In this document: in pieces, positions 22,301 to 32,725 of the stretch
How the letters are laid out: each line of letters starts with the position of its first letter
How positions within the stretch are numbered: position 1 is the stretch's first letter
Assembly: GCA_016987375.1 (NCBI GenBank)
Contig: PJRA01000030.1
Location: 635,830 to 699,829, forward strand
DNA from: Brachionus koreanus
Lineage: Eukaryota > Rotifera > Eurotatoria > Ploima > Brachionidae
Length of the DNA stretch: 64,000 nucleotides
Direction of reading: 5' to 3'
Notes under the pieces: generated by a model
Databases searched by the model: none
Told to the model about the DNA's origin: nothing
What the model saw: only the letters and a program-made list of their open reading frames with translations
Position numbers and translations under genes: made by a program

Positions 22301-25176
22301 TATTTAAAAAAATTATTAAAACTAAAAAAACTCACAAGTTAAAATAAATAGCCCTATGCTCTACAAGGAGCGTATAAGGAAAAAAATATAAATTATAAAT
22401 TAGTATTTTGAGTTATTTTAAAACTAACTATGAGCGTATTAAATTCCAAGTTTTGAGAAAATATAATGAGTTAAATTATTTTTAAGGCGAGTATTTTTCA
22501 AAAAGAATTGGAGATGGCAAATAAATTGATTTCTAGTCTAGAAAATGAATCTAAACAAGCATCTGATATTGGAATAATTGATCAGTCTGATCTGGTTAAT
22601 GAATTAAAAGAAGAAAAAGAAAAATTACAAAAGATTATTGCTGAAAACGAATCAAATTTTCGGCAAAATACTTCAGAACTGAATAATAAAATAACTTTTT
22701 TAGAACAAGAAATAGATATAAATAAATCTAATTTTGCCAATTTGTCATCTATTATTGTGGATTTAGAAAAAAAGTGTGAATTGCTTCAAAATGAAAACGA
22801 TTTATACAAAAATAAAATTGGAACAAAAGAGAACCAAGTAGAAGAATTAACTAAACAACTGTCGGATACTTCAATTAGCACAGCCGACCAAGTTGGCATC
22901 GATGATTTGAAACATTTAGTTGAAGAAAAGCAAAACAAAATTGAAGCCTTAAAACTTGAGCTTAAACAACATCAGCAAAATTTGAATAATGAAAAAATGA
23001 TGCAACTTAAAGAACAGCAACATGAAAAGCAAGAAATAAGCCGACTTGTGACTGAGAATAACGATCTCAAAGTCAATTTAGAGGAAAAAATAAATGAAAT
23101 AAGCTCACTTAGTCAAACAATTAATGAATTAAAACAAAATTTAACAGAGTTTAAGTCAAATGATGCGACTCTTTTAAATGAACTTAAGACCAAAACTGAA
23201 CAATTTTTAAATCAAATTGATTCAGCTAATGATGAAATTGTTCAATTAAAAAGTGAAAAAGAACAATTTGGTGAGCAACGTAGACAATTTGAATTTTGTT
23301 TGGAAGAAAAAAGCCGAGAAATATCTCAGCTAAAGCTAGATTTACAAAAAAATATTCAGCATATATCAGCTCAAGCCAAAGCTATTGAAAAACTTCAGAC
23401 AGATTTGAAACTAGTCGAGGAAAAAAATGAGAATTCAGACGAGTTGATTTTATTAAAAGAACAATATAACCAAATTTATAATTATCTTGAGCAAAAAAAT
23501 CAAGAAAGTCTGGGCTATTACAACGAAATACAAAGGCTCAATTCAGTCGTCTCAGATCTCAATAAAGAGCTTTTTGATTCTAAAAAGTTAAACCAGGATT
23601 TAAGTGATCAATACGAAACATTGTTGAATGGATTTCAATTAGAACAAAAAATGGTTGAAGACTTAAACGAGCATACGTCAGAGTTGAATTCTCATTTGTT
23701 GAGCATCAAAGCTGAAACTGATCAACAAAAATTAGAAGCCAAAAATCAGGAAAAATTAAATCAAATAGTTGAACAACTTCAAAATGAATGTGAAAGTTTG
23801 AGTGTTCAATTAAAAGAACTTGAAGAATACTATGAAAAAGAATTGGAAAAAAAGACTAGTTTGTTAAATTCTTCCATAGAGGAGGAGGAAAAAAAAAGAG
23901 AAAAAATTAAAAAAGAATTAGATCGATTAAAGGAACACCTTGTCGAAATGTCTGAAAACTACAACAAAGAAGCAATTGAAGCTGAGGAAAGGGAAAAACA
24001 ACTTCGAATGGCATTAAACGATGCTCAGATTCAGTTGCAACAACAAGGTGACAATTTGGAAAGTTCAAGTAAAGAATTGATTCAAAAAATGGACCAATTG
24101 GCTCAGAATAATCAAGTTCTTGAGCGAGACAAGCAAACTTTAAGTGAAAAATTAAAGCAAAGTGAAGATAACTTGAATCATCAAATAAAAGTTAGCAAAA
24201 ATTTGGAGCTTGTTTTAGAAAGACTTCAAAATGGTAAAAAATAACTTTAATTTTTTAAATTTTTATCGCTTTTTTTTTTCTAAAGATAAAGATAGCCAAC
24301 ATCAGCTTGAAATAGCTAAATTTCAACAAAAACTCAAGGATGATAATTTAAAAATAAGTCAATTACAAAATGAGAATCAAAATTTTCAAGTGATTAAAAT
24401 TATTTTGTAATTATTAATAATTTACAAGTTTATTTATTTTTAAACATAAAAGAATCAAATAAAAAAATTAAATGAAACTTTAGAAGCTGTGGAAACCCTT
24501 GAATTTGAGCTTAATGATCGCGAACAAGAAATAAAAAAGTTTGCTGCTCAAAGTAAATAACAATAAAAATTGAGAATATGTTTTCTAAATTGAATTTTTC
24601 TGTTTTTTAGTTGAAACAAAAGATGCAATGATTGATTCTTTGGAGAAACGCTTAAACGAAGTACAAAAACTAAATGATAAATATGTCGAAAAGGATATAA
24701 TAAAAAACCTAGTAATTGGATACATTAAAGTGCCACAAGCAAATGAAAAAAAGCAAGTTCTTAAATTAATGGCTACGCTTTTGGATTTTAGTCAGACAGA
24801 ATTGGAACAAGCGGAGCAGTCTTCCGATACTAAATGGTTTGGCGGGCTTTTAGCGAAATCAACTCCCACAAAAAATCAAAAATCTTCCAACGATGCGACA
24901 GGAAAATCGTTTACTGAATTATTAATTCAATATGTTGATAAGGAATCGCGTCCAAAGCGGAGCTTGCAATTCGATTTGAACAAAAAAACTGATAGTCCTG
25001 TAAACGAAAGTTTAAATTCATCTACTTCATCTAATTTACCAAATTCAGAATCAGCCTTGCAATTTTTTAATTCAAATAATCAGAATTTAAATCTGGTCAA
25101 TAGAGCACCAAACACTATTTCAGGTATTAGCTCACCGGACGTTGCCAATTCATTTTTGGAGCAAATTCTTAAATAA
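19302..25176 (+). CDS. TRIP11: GMAP-210 / TRIP11-like golgin
   Basis: Seven exons: 19302-19595, 19645-19735, 19792-20243, 22487-24233, 24286-24389, 24453-24552 and 24611-25176. The phase is consistent throughout, giving 1117 residues. The N-terminus (MSWLASGLTKSVTGRINQIG, then DILTEGTEEV) matches the curvature-sensing ALPS segment of GMAP-210 and its MEGTEEVE tail. The body is almost all coiled coil, rich in Gln/Glu/Lys/Leu. Near 960-1000 is a YIKVPQANEKKQVLKLMATL block, corresponding to the GRAB domain that binds ARF1-GTP, followed by FSQTELEQ. A Ser/Asn-rich tail closes the protein. GMAP-210 tethers small vesicles at the cis-Golgi. Human TRIP11 is about 1980 residues, so the coil here is much shorter. 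Six introns are small or moderate except intron 3 (2243 bp), which has collected repeats. An extra exon hidden in that intron cannot be excluded. Confidence 0.85.
20705..21145. repeat. direct repeat flanking the SINE-like element
   Basis: The segments 20705-20762 and 21090-21145 share the pattern AAAGTTC..CATTTATT..ACGAC.GTCTG, then CCA.CT.AAA.TGTATT over about 55 bp. The copies are 385 bp apart and in the same orientation, enclosing the SINE-like element. They could be ends of a larger element or an older tandem duplication. Confidence 0.5.
20800..21065 (-). mobile_element. SINE-like element with tRNA-like promoter
   Basis: On the minus strand the segment starts with TAGCTGAACGC (A-box-like) and, about 45 bp on, has GGGTTCAAAACC (B-box-like; pol III consensus GGTTCRANNCC). 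A unique body of about 200 bp runs to 20800. It is more G+C-rich than its surroundings. No tRNA cloverleaf can be made, so it is read as a tRNA-derived SINE in the GMAP-210 intron. Confidence 0.45.
21530..22260. repeat. dispersed repeat, copy in the GMAP-210 intron
   Basis: The block 21530-21615 (GTTTTCATTTTATAAAATT, then AGATTTAAATAAACAAA) and the block 22145-22260 (TATCCAACGTTTT, AACGTAAAA, GACTCAACATAATATTA) match two adjacent blocks in the SCYL1 intron at 28070-28300. Here they are separated by about 500 bp of other sequence, as if a further insertion split this copy. A piece of the last block also starts the window (1-35). Confidence 0.55.
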
Positions 25177-26882
25177 GATTGTTATTAATTTATTAATTTT
25201 TTTCTATTTATTAAAATTATTTTTAAGCCTTTAAATTCAGTTACATTTTATTTTATTTAGTCTTTTGCTTTTAAGTTTTTTAAAAGGAAATAAGTAAAAA
25301 ATAAGACCATTGAAAATATTTATTAGATATTTGATACTAGTCTGAAATTACTTTGTTAACACTAGTTTTTTCAAATGAGCCGTTTTAAAATATTGTAAAA
25401 ATTTTACTTATGGCTCAGTAATCATATTATTTTTATCATAAAAAAATGTAAAGCTTAATTTCGAATATTTTAATTTAATAAAATAATTAAATAAAGTTTT
25501 ACCCCATTGATTTTAAAAATAAAATTGAAAAAGCACTCTCTCACACACAACACAGGCTCTTAGATTAACGTTCTATACACTGATTTCGAGTATCACATTT
25601 TATCTATAATTAACAGTACTTGTTCTTTGAATATAAATTTCGAAAAAATAAAATTTAATACATATTGGTGCAAAAAATCATATACTACTACTGCTAAAAA
25701 TAATACAACTAAAATTCTAATTGAAAGAATAATTATTTATTAGTTTGAAAAACAAACTGAACTTAAAACTTAGTGCAAAAAATCCCTACTCTGATTATAC
25801 CATTTATAGCACAAGGTATTGCAAAAAGAAATTAACTAAAACTAGGGAAGTTGAACATTGATTCATTAAGAATGCATTACACAGCACTAATAAGATTGAA
25901 TACATCGAGTAAAGTATATTCATGTATTTAATTTTTATATGAATGATCTTATAATACAATGCTTAGAGCTTCAGATCGGTGCAAAAATCAATGATAAAAA
26001 TTTTGCAATTAGCCTTTATGATATTGTAGTGGTTTATTCCTCTGCTGGTCAATGTCAAATACTTCTTTATGTTCTGAATTTTCTAAATTATGGAAAATTG
26101 ACTTCACTTACAATCGGCAAATATGTTATTAAAAAATGTCTTGCAATAAAGAAATTTGTTAGATTTTCACCTGTTCTAGAAGCTCTTAAGCTGAAATAAG
26201 TAAAACAAATGAAACTCAATTTTTTTAAAATTAAGTCAGAAAAATTTGTGCTCTGATTTGTTAATGTACCTTAATAGTTTGTATCAAAAATTTGATAATG
26301 TTAATACGTATTTTTGTAGGCAATGGCAAACGTTAGAACAAACAATTTTCATTAATGAGTATTTTATTTAAATTAAGAGTTTTGAAATTTTATCAGATTA
26401 TTAATCAAAGACTATAAAATTAAAATTTTACAAATTAGCTACTGATTGAAAATTTTAACTTTAATCTAATTTTAATTTTTAAATAAAAAAGGTCAATAAT
26501 ATTTTTTGTTATGAAACTTAGTTTTTTAAATACAAAATTGAATTTTAAGATTTTTCACTTTATTCTATCATTATTCACAAATTTTGAAAATTTTACAGTT
26601 TATTCATCAATAAATTAATTTATCTTAAAATATCATAATAGTTGAAAAAATTATACAATTTCTTTTAAATGAAAATTAAAAAAATACTGATACTTATGAA
26701 TTGTGTATAAAATGATTTGAAAATAACTTATATAGAACATAATTATTCTTTTTTATAAATAAAATAAAATTACCAAATTGCTTTAATATTATAATATTTG
26801 AGTGTAAAATATTTTAGTTAAGAAAAATTTGCGAATAATATTCATTTGAATCTTTATATTTGATATTTCTCTGATTAACATC
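25177..26882. other. intergenic with a LINE relic
   Basis: Lies between the GMAP-210 homologue and SCYL1, both on the plus strand. It includes a reverse transcriptase relic (25925-26200) and otherwise AT-rich DNA. The SCYL1 promoter must lie near its 3' end. Confidence 0.4.
25925..26200 (+). mobile_element. LINE reverse transcriptase palm relic
   Basis: An open stretch of 86 codons reads NDLIIQCLELQIGAKINDKN and then FAISLYDIVVV. This corresponds to the palm of non-LTR reverse transcriptases (INDLI..., then YADDIVL), but the catalytic YADD is reduced to LYDI, so it is inactive. The remaining codons (SSAGQCQILLYVLNF) fit the segment after YADD. The intact frame is probably chance survival rather than a gene. 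Confidence 0.6.
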
Positions 26883-29800
26883 ATGTGGGGATTTTTTTCC
26901 AGAGATCCAACCAAGGATTTGGTTAATTTTGAAATACAAGAACAACTTCAGTTTGATCCTCAAATTCAAGAGCGAACTATATGGACACTGAATAATTGTA
27001 AGCGTAAATCAAGCTCAGTTTTACCAGTTGGGACTTCCCAGCCACAACAAAATCAGGACTCTCTTTACAGCGTATTTTCATTTCAATTTCGTCAAGGCCA
27101 AGAAAACTTATTCCAATCAGCTAAGAATGCTTTTAAGAGAACCAAAATGCTGCGTCATCCAAGTATTTTGATGTTTCAGGACGGCATTGAAAATGATAAA
27201 TCAGTTTTTATTGTCACTGAACGTGTTCAACCATTGTTTAATTATTTGAGAGAAAGTAAAGAAAATGATGCTCAAAGACTGAATGAAATTTCTTGGGGAC
27301 TTTATCAGATAGCTGTAAATAATAAATGATTTTTTTTAAATAATATTTATAGAGTTTAAATTAGACTGCGCTAAATTTCATTAATTCGGATTGTAAATTA
27401 GTACACAACAATGTAAATATGTCATCAGTATTTGTAAATCGAGCAGGCGAATGGAAGCTCCTTGGTTTAGAGTATTCGCATGGAATACAAGATCAAGCTC
27501 CGTATAAATATTTGGCCACTTTAGACTGCTATACTTCACCTGAAAAATCGCCTCTTGGCGGATTAAACTCCAATCAGAACGCTAGGCAACATGAGAGTGG
27601 AGCTGACTCTTGGGCACTGGGTTGCTTGATATGGGAAATTTTTAATGGTACTTTGCCCAATGTAAACGCTCTAAAAAATCCTGGACAAATTCCTCAAAGA
27701 CTTGTTCAAACTTATATGGCCTTAATAAATCCTTCGCCTGAGAAAAGGCTGACACCTTCTAAATTTGTTAATTTGTGTCGTCAGTCCAATGGGTTTATGA
27801 ATAATCATTTTATCGATACTCTTTTATTTCTCGAAGAAATACAAGTAAATTTATTTTATCAAATTAAAATTTAAGATTTCTATGAAAAAATATTTCATAT
27901 TCAGACATTCTGATTATTTTGACTTATGATTTAATCATTGTATTTAGGAAATTATAGAAAATTTCAAAACAACCAGAATTAAAATTAAAATTTTTCTAGA
28001 ACAACTCTTGAGTCAAAAAAAACTTTTGAGTCAATTAAGTTGTTCCGAATAGATTTAATATTCAATATAATGACGTAACAATACCAAAATTTCAATTTTT
28101 TTTTTAAAGTTTTCATTTTATAAAATTTTTTAGATTTAAATAAACAAAGAGTTAGACATATTATTTTGAAGAGCATTAAATTATGTTTATTTTAGCGTTT
28201 AATATGACTTGAAGTTTTAGAATTAAAAAGATGCTAAAATAAAAAATATCCAACCTTTTAAAGAACGTAAAAATTTATGACTCAAAATAATATTATGGTA
28301 TAATTCTTTTATATTTGAAATATTCAAAGAGAAATTCATTTCTTTAGAAAGTATTACCATCAAAACCATGTTAAAATAATTTAGTGATTTTATTTCAAGA
28401 ATAAACTAAAATTTACATTTTCTTAAAATTTAATCAGTAATTTTTAAATATAATTATAAACTAAAAATCAACCTTTTAAATTTGACATTTAATAGTTGTC
28501 AAAAAAAAACAGTTTTCTGAATAAAATAAAAAATATAAAAATTGAATATTTTTATGAATTTAATTTTAAGATAAAAGATACGAATGAAAAGACAAAATTT
28601 TTTACAGAACTGACCAACAAACTTGATGACTTTCCTAGCCAATTATGCAAATACAAAATTTTGCCTCAATTACTTCAAGCTTACGAATATGGAAATGCTG
28701 GTTCAAGTGTTCTGGCACCATTATTCAAATTAGGCAAATTACTCGATGAAAACGAATATAAAAAAAATATTATTCCAGTTGTAGTCAAACTATTTTCTTC
28801 AACTGATCGTACCACTCGTATGCGTTTATTGTCACAACTGCATTTATTCGTAGAGCACTTATCGGCTAGCATAATAAATGACCAAATATTTCCTCACATA
28901 TGTTTAGGTTTTAATGACTCGAATCCTGCTATTAGAGAAGGCACGATACGTTCAATGGTCTTGTTAGCTCCTAAACTTAATTACAACAATATAAATGTTG
29001 AACTGATGAAACACTTTGCTCGTTTACAGGCCCAAGATGACCAAGGAATGATTCGAACTAACACCACAGTTTGCATAGGCAAGATAGCACCGTACATCAA
29101 TCCTCAACTGAGACAGAGAATTTTGTTATCAGCGTTTCCCAAAGCGATGAGAGATCCTTTCCCACTCTCTAGACTTTCTGGTATAATTGCTTTAGCCAAT
29201 ACAGATCGTTTCTACACTCTAAAAGACATAGCTACAAAAGTTATGCCTTCTTTATGTTGCTTAACTGTCGATCCCGAAAAGGATGTCAGAGACGAAGCTT
29301 TTAAAACACTGAAGCAATTTATGCAAAAACTAGAAAAAGTCTCTGATCAGCCTGAACTTGCACTTGATTTGGAAAAGGATGTACAATCATGCAATTTGGA
29401 TTTGAAAAATGAAACATCATGGACATCTTGGGCTATGACTTCACTATCCAGTAAGATGACTGGATACAAAAACAAAAATCAACAACCTTCAATTGCTTTA
29501 AATACTCAACCACTTGGACCACCTCCGAGTATTAATGCAGCAGCCAAAAGTGAGACTAAACCTGAAGAGAAAAAAACAGATGAAGCCAAAATTGAAGTGT
29601 TCAAAGAGGAAAAAAAAATTGAAAGTATTAATTCTGGATGGAATTTTGAGGAAGAGAATGATTGGAAAGATCTGGAAGATGACGATCAAATGGAACCACT
29701 AGAACCAATAGCTCCCATAAAAGCGAATCTTAGCACTAAATCGACAGTCAACTCAACGAATGCGTCCAAATCGGATTGGTCCGAATGGACAAATTCATTC

Positions 29801-30088
29801 GAAGATGAGACAAATCAATTGCCAAAAGCAAGTTCTTATAATTGGTCGTCAAGCCAAACTAATGATGATGACATATTCAACAATTTAGTCAAAGATGTTA
29901 AAATAAATGAGAAGAAAAATCCACAGAGTTCATCGTCTAGCGGTTGGGATAGCTGGAATGATTGGAGTGATTCCAAAGAGACAAAAAAACAAGAAAGAGT
30001 AAAAAAACAGACTGAAAATAAGCAAAAAATTGCAGCTGGTCCCTTGAAATTGGGACAGAAAAAAACTAATATGAATTTTGAATTTTAA
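26883..30088 (+). CDS. SCYL1: SCYL1, N-terminal kinase-like pseudokinase
   Basis: Three exons: 26883-27314, 27365-27844 and 28571-30088; introns 50 and 726 bp; 809 residues, the same size as human SCYL1 (808). The N-terminal pseudokinase has lost catalytic motifs: HNN in place of HRD, and GLEY in place of DFG. It is followed by a HEAT-repeat region (PQLLQAYEYGNAGSSVLAPL, HFARLQAQDDQG, RTNTTVCIGKIAPYI, LTVDPEKDVRDEAFK). The last part is acidic and low in complexity with DWSEW-type repeats, ending GPLKLGQKK plus a short tail. SCYL1 binds COPI coat and Golgi membranes and helps Golgi-to-ER traffic. The human protein ends in RKLD, which binds COPI; here the end is NMNFEF, so that signal is changed. 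The last intron carries a dispersed repeat. Confidence 0.95.
28070..28300. repeat. dispersed repeat, copy in the SCYL1 intron
   Basis: This contains GTTTTCATTTTATAAAATT, AGATTTAAATAAACAAA, AAATTATGTTTATTTTAGCG, TATCCAACCTTTT and AACGTAAAAATTTATGACTC in a row, matching the split copy at 21530-22260 and the fragment at 1-35. It accounts for much of the 726-bp intron. The element type is unknown; no long terminal repeats were seen. Confidence 0.55.
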
Positions 30089-30254
30089 TTTTTTTTAAGT
30101 CAATTATGGTAAAAGTCTATTTATTTTAATAAATTAATTTATAATTTTTTCTATCGATTTTGTGTAAGGAGATTTTATTTTTTTGTTTTTGTAAAAAAAA
30201 TCAATTCTCTTAACAATTAGATATGAAGCAAAACCCTTAAACTAAATAAGATAA

Positions 30255-30375
30255 GTAAAAAAGTCAGATAGCGTAATCACTTATTTGGGATTCGAACCCA
30301 TTTTAAAATTTTCCAGATTTTATTTTTACCGAAGTAAGTGCTTTACTAAGCTGACTTGGAACTTTTGAGCTAAAA
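30255..30375 (-). mobile_element. tRNA-derived (SINE-like) fragment
   Basis: On the minus strand an A-box-like GTCAGCTTAGTAAAGC is followed by a perfect B box within TGGGTTCGAATCCCA. The T-arm hairpin can pair, but the acceptor ends and the anticodon arm cannot. This is therefore a tRNA relic or SINE head rather than a working tRNA gene. Confidence 0.5.
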
Positions 30376-30609
30376 TAACTCCCTAAAAATTCTTAATTTA
30401 TAAATGTAGTTGTTGTGAAATTATTTTTTATAATCTATGCTTAAATTCAACTAATACTACATTGAAAGTAATTTATTTGACACATAAACTCACCTGATAA
30501 AAATTTTTTTTATCTGAGTTCAACTCACATAAGATTTTATATTTCTTAATTCATCACTCGATCCTAGTTAATATTAGTTTATCGATTGAATTAAGCTTTA
30601 ATTTAAATG

Positions 30610-31935
30610 GCCAACTGATTAGTCGTCCGTTTAGTGAATAAATAACCGGCCAGCAAACGGCCAAAATTAATACCTACCGCATGGTGGTCGTCCTCCTGAC
30701 AGACCGTTAAAAAATTTTTTTAAATGCCACTTTCTGTGACACAACGAAAGAATTTTCGAAAAGCAGTCAAAAATTTGATTTCACAAATGAAAAAATCTGA
30801 CCTTGTCGCGCACTTTTCAAAGCAAGGAATTGCTCGAAGTAACATATATAATACAATCAACCGTATTCAAAATGGATGGCCGACAAAAGACAATAAGAGA
30901 ACGGGTCGTCCAAGCACCAAGACAGCTGCAAGGAAGAAAAAACTGAAAAGATTGACCAATAACCGAACTGGAGTGTATCATATCGAAAACGTGAAAAAAC
31001 GCCAAAATATAGTGTCGTACAGTTTGAAAAGGACAAGCACTTGAGCGCAAAACTTTCAAATATGCTATATCGCTCACCATGTTCACTTATTTTGGACGAC
31101 GAAAAGTACTTTACTTTGGCGGGCGACAACATGCCGGGAAATGCTGGATATTACACAAATGACAAGTCTAATAGTCCGGACAGTGTTCGCTTTGCTGGAA
31201 AAGAGAAGTTTTCAAAGAAGGTGTTGGTTTGGATGGCCATATCCGATCGAGGAATGTCAAAGCCACTTTTTCGACCATCAAAGTCGGTTGCCATCAATTC
31301 CGATATCTATATCGACGAATGCTTGAATAAACGACTTCTTCAATTTATTTTAAACATAAGTATCATCGAGACTTTGACTATGTTTTTTGGCCTGACTTAG
31401 CATCTGCTCACTATTCAAGGGACTGCATTACATGGATGGACGAAAGCGTAAATTATGTGGCCAAAAACATCAACCCACCAAATGTTCGTCAAGCACGTCC
31501 AATTGAAAATTTTTGGGGTTGATTAAGTCAGAAAGTATACGAGGGAGGTTGGCAAGCCTCAACTGAGCAGCAGCTCATTAGCCGAATTGAGTTGAAGTTG
31601 AAGGAATTCGACTTNNNNNNNNNNNNNNNNNNNNNNNNNCATAACTTAATATCATTTTTAATTTTTGAGTTATTCACTTTTAATTTTTGTCCATTTACTT
31701 ATGCCTCTCCCGTTAATATTTTTTCAATAAATTTTGTTAAATTTTTCGAAGAAGATAAGTTGACGATATCAGATTATTCTAATCTATTTGTTTAATTAAA
31801 TTAAAGATTTCACTAAAATTTTTTTCCGGACCATTTAGTGACCGGCCTCAAACAGGTCGTTTTTTTTAAAAGCGACCAAAACTGTCAATAACAAAACAGT
31901 CATTTCACGACCAAAACTGGCCGTTTAAATTGGCT
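30610..31935 (+). mobile_element. degraded Tc1/mariner-like transposon
   Basis: A broken transposase reading frame runs from 30724 to about 31614. It has an N-terminal helix-turn-helix with a GRPSTK hinge. The first catalytic Asp is in LILDDEKYF (about 31090). The second Asp is in FWPDLASAHY, and the last acid is the Glu of RPIENFWG. Frameshifts lie near 31040 and 31330, and a stop follows ENFWG. The spacing between the last two acids is 36 residues as read. Both flanks have G+C-richer sequence with related motifs (CGTTTAGTGAATA on the left, CATTTAGTGACCGGCC and AACGGCC on the right), so inverted ends are likely but damaged. The frame runs into an N gap. It is inactive. Confidence 0.75.
31615..31639. 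other. assembly gap (25 N)
   Basis: A run of 25 N inside the Tc1/mariner relic. Its true length is unknown. Any reading frame across it is unreliable. Confidence 0.99.
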
Positions 31936-31964
31936 GGCCGCAGGTTGAGCCTAACGCTATTTTA

Positions 31965-32350
31965 AATCATGTTTAACCAGTATGCTAGAAACATTTGACG
32001 TAACTAGTTGAGCTTTAGCACAAGGCTACTAGGTGGATCTGCAGTACATGGATTTTGCGAAAGAGTTCGATAGATTTTCTAATGATAATGGTTTACAAAT
32101 GCTTAGGTTCTTAGGTTTGTGATATAACGACATCTCTGTCGATATCACTGGATTAGTTAACTAACTATACTCTGAGCGTTTAAGTTTAACGTGTAATTAG
32201 TTGGATTACGTCACTTTTGAAGGGTAAAACTCAGAAAGTGGTACTTGAAGTAAAACATGTTCAAATTTGGTAGATGTGCTAAGTGGAGATAAGCCTCAGG
32301 GCTCAGTAATTGGGCCATTACTTTTTGTTAATTAATGACATGTTAGAAAT
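31965..32350 (+). mobile_element. LINE reverse transcriptase relic, plus orientation
   Basis: Broken frames show MDFAKEFDRFSNDNGLQMLR, the DFxKAFDxV..xxLL block of non-LTR reverse transcriptases. Further on, VLSGDKPQGSVIGPLLF matches the conserved SGVPQGSVLGPLLF motif. Stops are frequent. Confidence 0.7.
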
Positions 32351-32454
32351 TTTCGAAAATAAATGCGAAAATAAAAGTGAAAGAATTTTTATACCCTAAT
32401 GATAATAAAAAAAATTATATTCCTAAAAATTATATTGTGCTGTGGATACTCTTA

Positions 32455-32725
32455 ATCTGCAAACTCAAGAGCTAACCTTGTCGTCCTATACTGCACTTTT
32501 TCGATTTCGTTTATTTCTTTTTTCTAAGTATGGAGATCGTAAGAGCTGATGTGAACAGTATAAAAAACTAGCAAATTTAGTAGTAGGAAATTTGAAAGAT
32601 CGAATCATCCCCATTATATGGTTTGCACTTACAATCACATTTTTGATTTGAGAACCCCATTTCAAGTTACTTTAGATATTAATATCTTAATAGCTAGTTT
32701 CGCAAATGGATTTGTTGAGCAGTTT
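32455..32725 (-). mobile_element. LINE reverse transcriptase relic, minus orientation
   Basis: The minus strand gives, with shifts, text like EMGFSNQK, NHIMGMIRSFKFP and LRSPYLEKRNKRNRKSAV. This corresponds to the 3' part of a Jockey/CR1-type reverse transcriptase (LGMIxRSFKF, then RPHLEY..., then the VQRRATK segment). It faces the relic at 31965-32350, so the two come from separate insertions or an inversion. Confidence 0.55.

Larger units (their letters stand above)
20244..22486 (+). other. large repeat-filled intron of the GMAP-210 homologue
   Basis: This 2243-bp intron stands out because most introns here are about 50 bp. From 5' to 3' it holds: a pair of opposed GTGCCCTC/GAGGGCAC motifs (about 20382 and 20560); a direct repeat (20705-20762 and 21090-21145) flanking a SINE-like element; and a dispersed repeat (21530-22260) shared with a SCYL1 intron. 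It seems to be a landing site for mobile DNA. Confidence 0.6.

Noticed and set aside
30255..30375. A tRNA gene on the minus strand
   Set aside because: The T arm is perfect, but acceptor and anticodon arms cannot pair, so only a tRNA relic or SINE is supported.
31592..31795. A reading frame crossing the N run
   Set aside because: It spans an assembly gap of unknown length, so the frame has no meaning.
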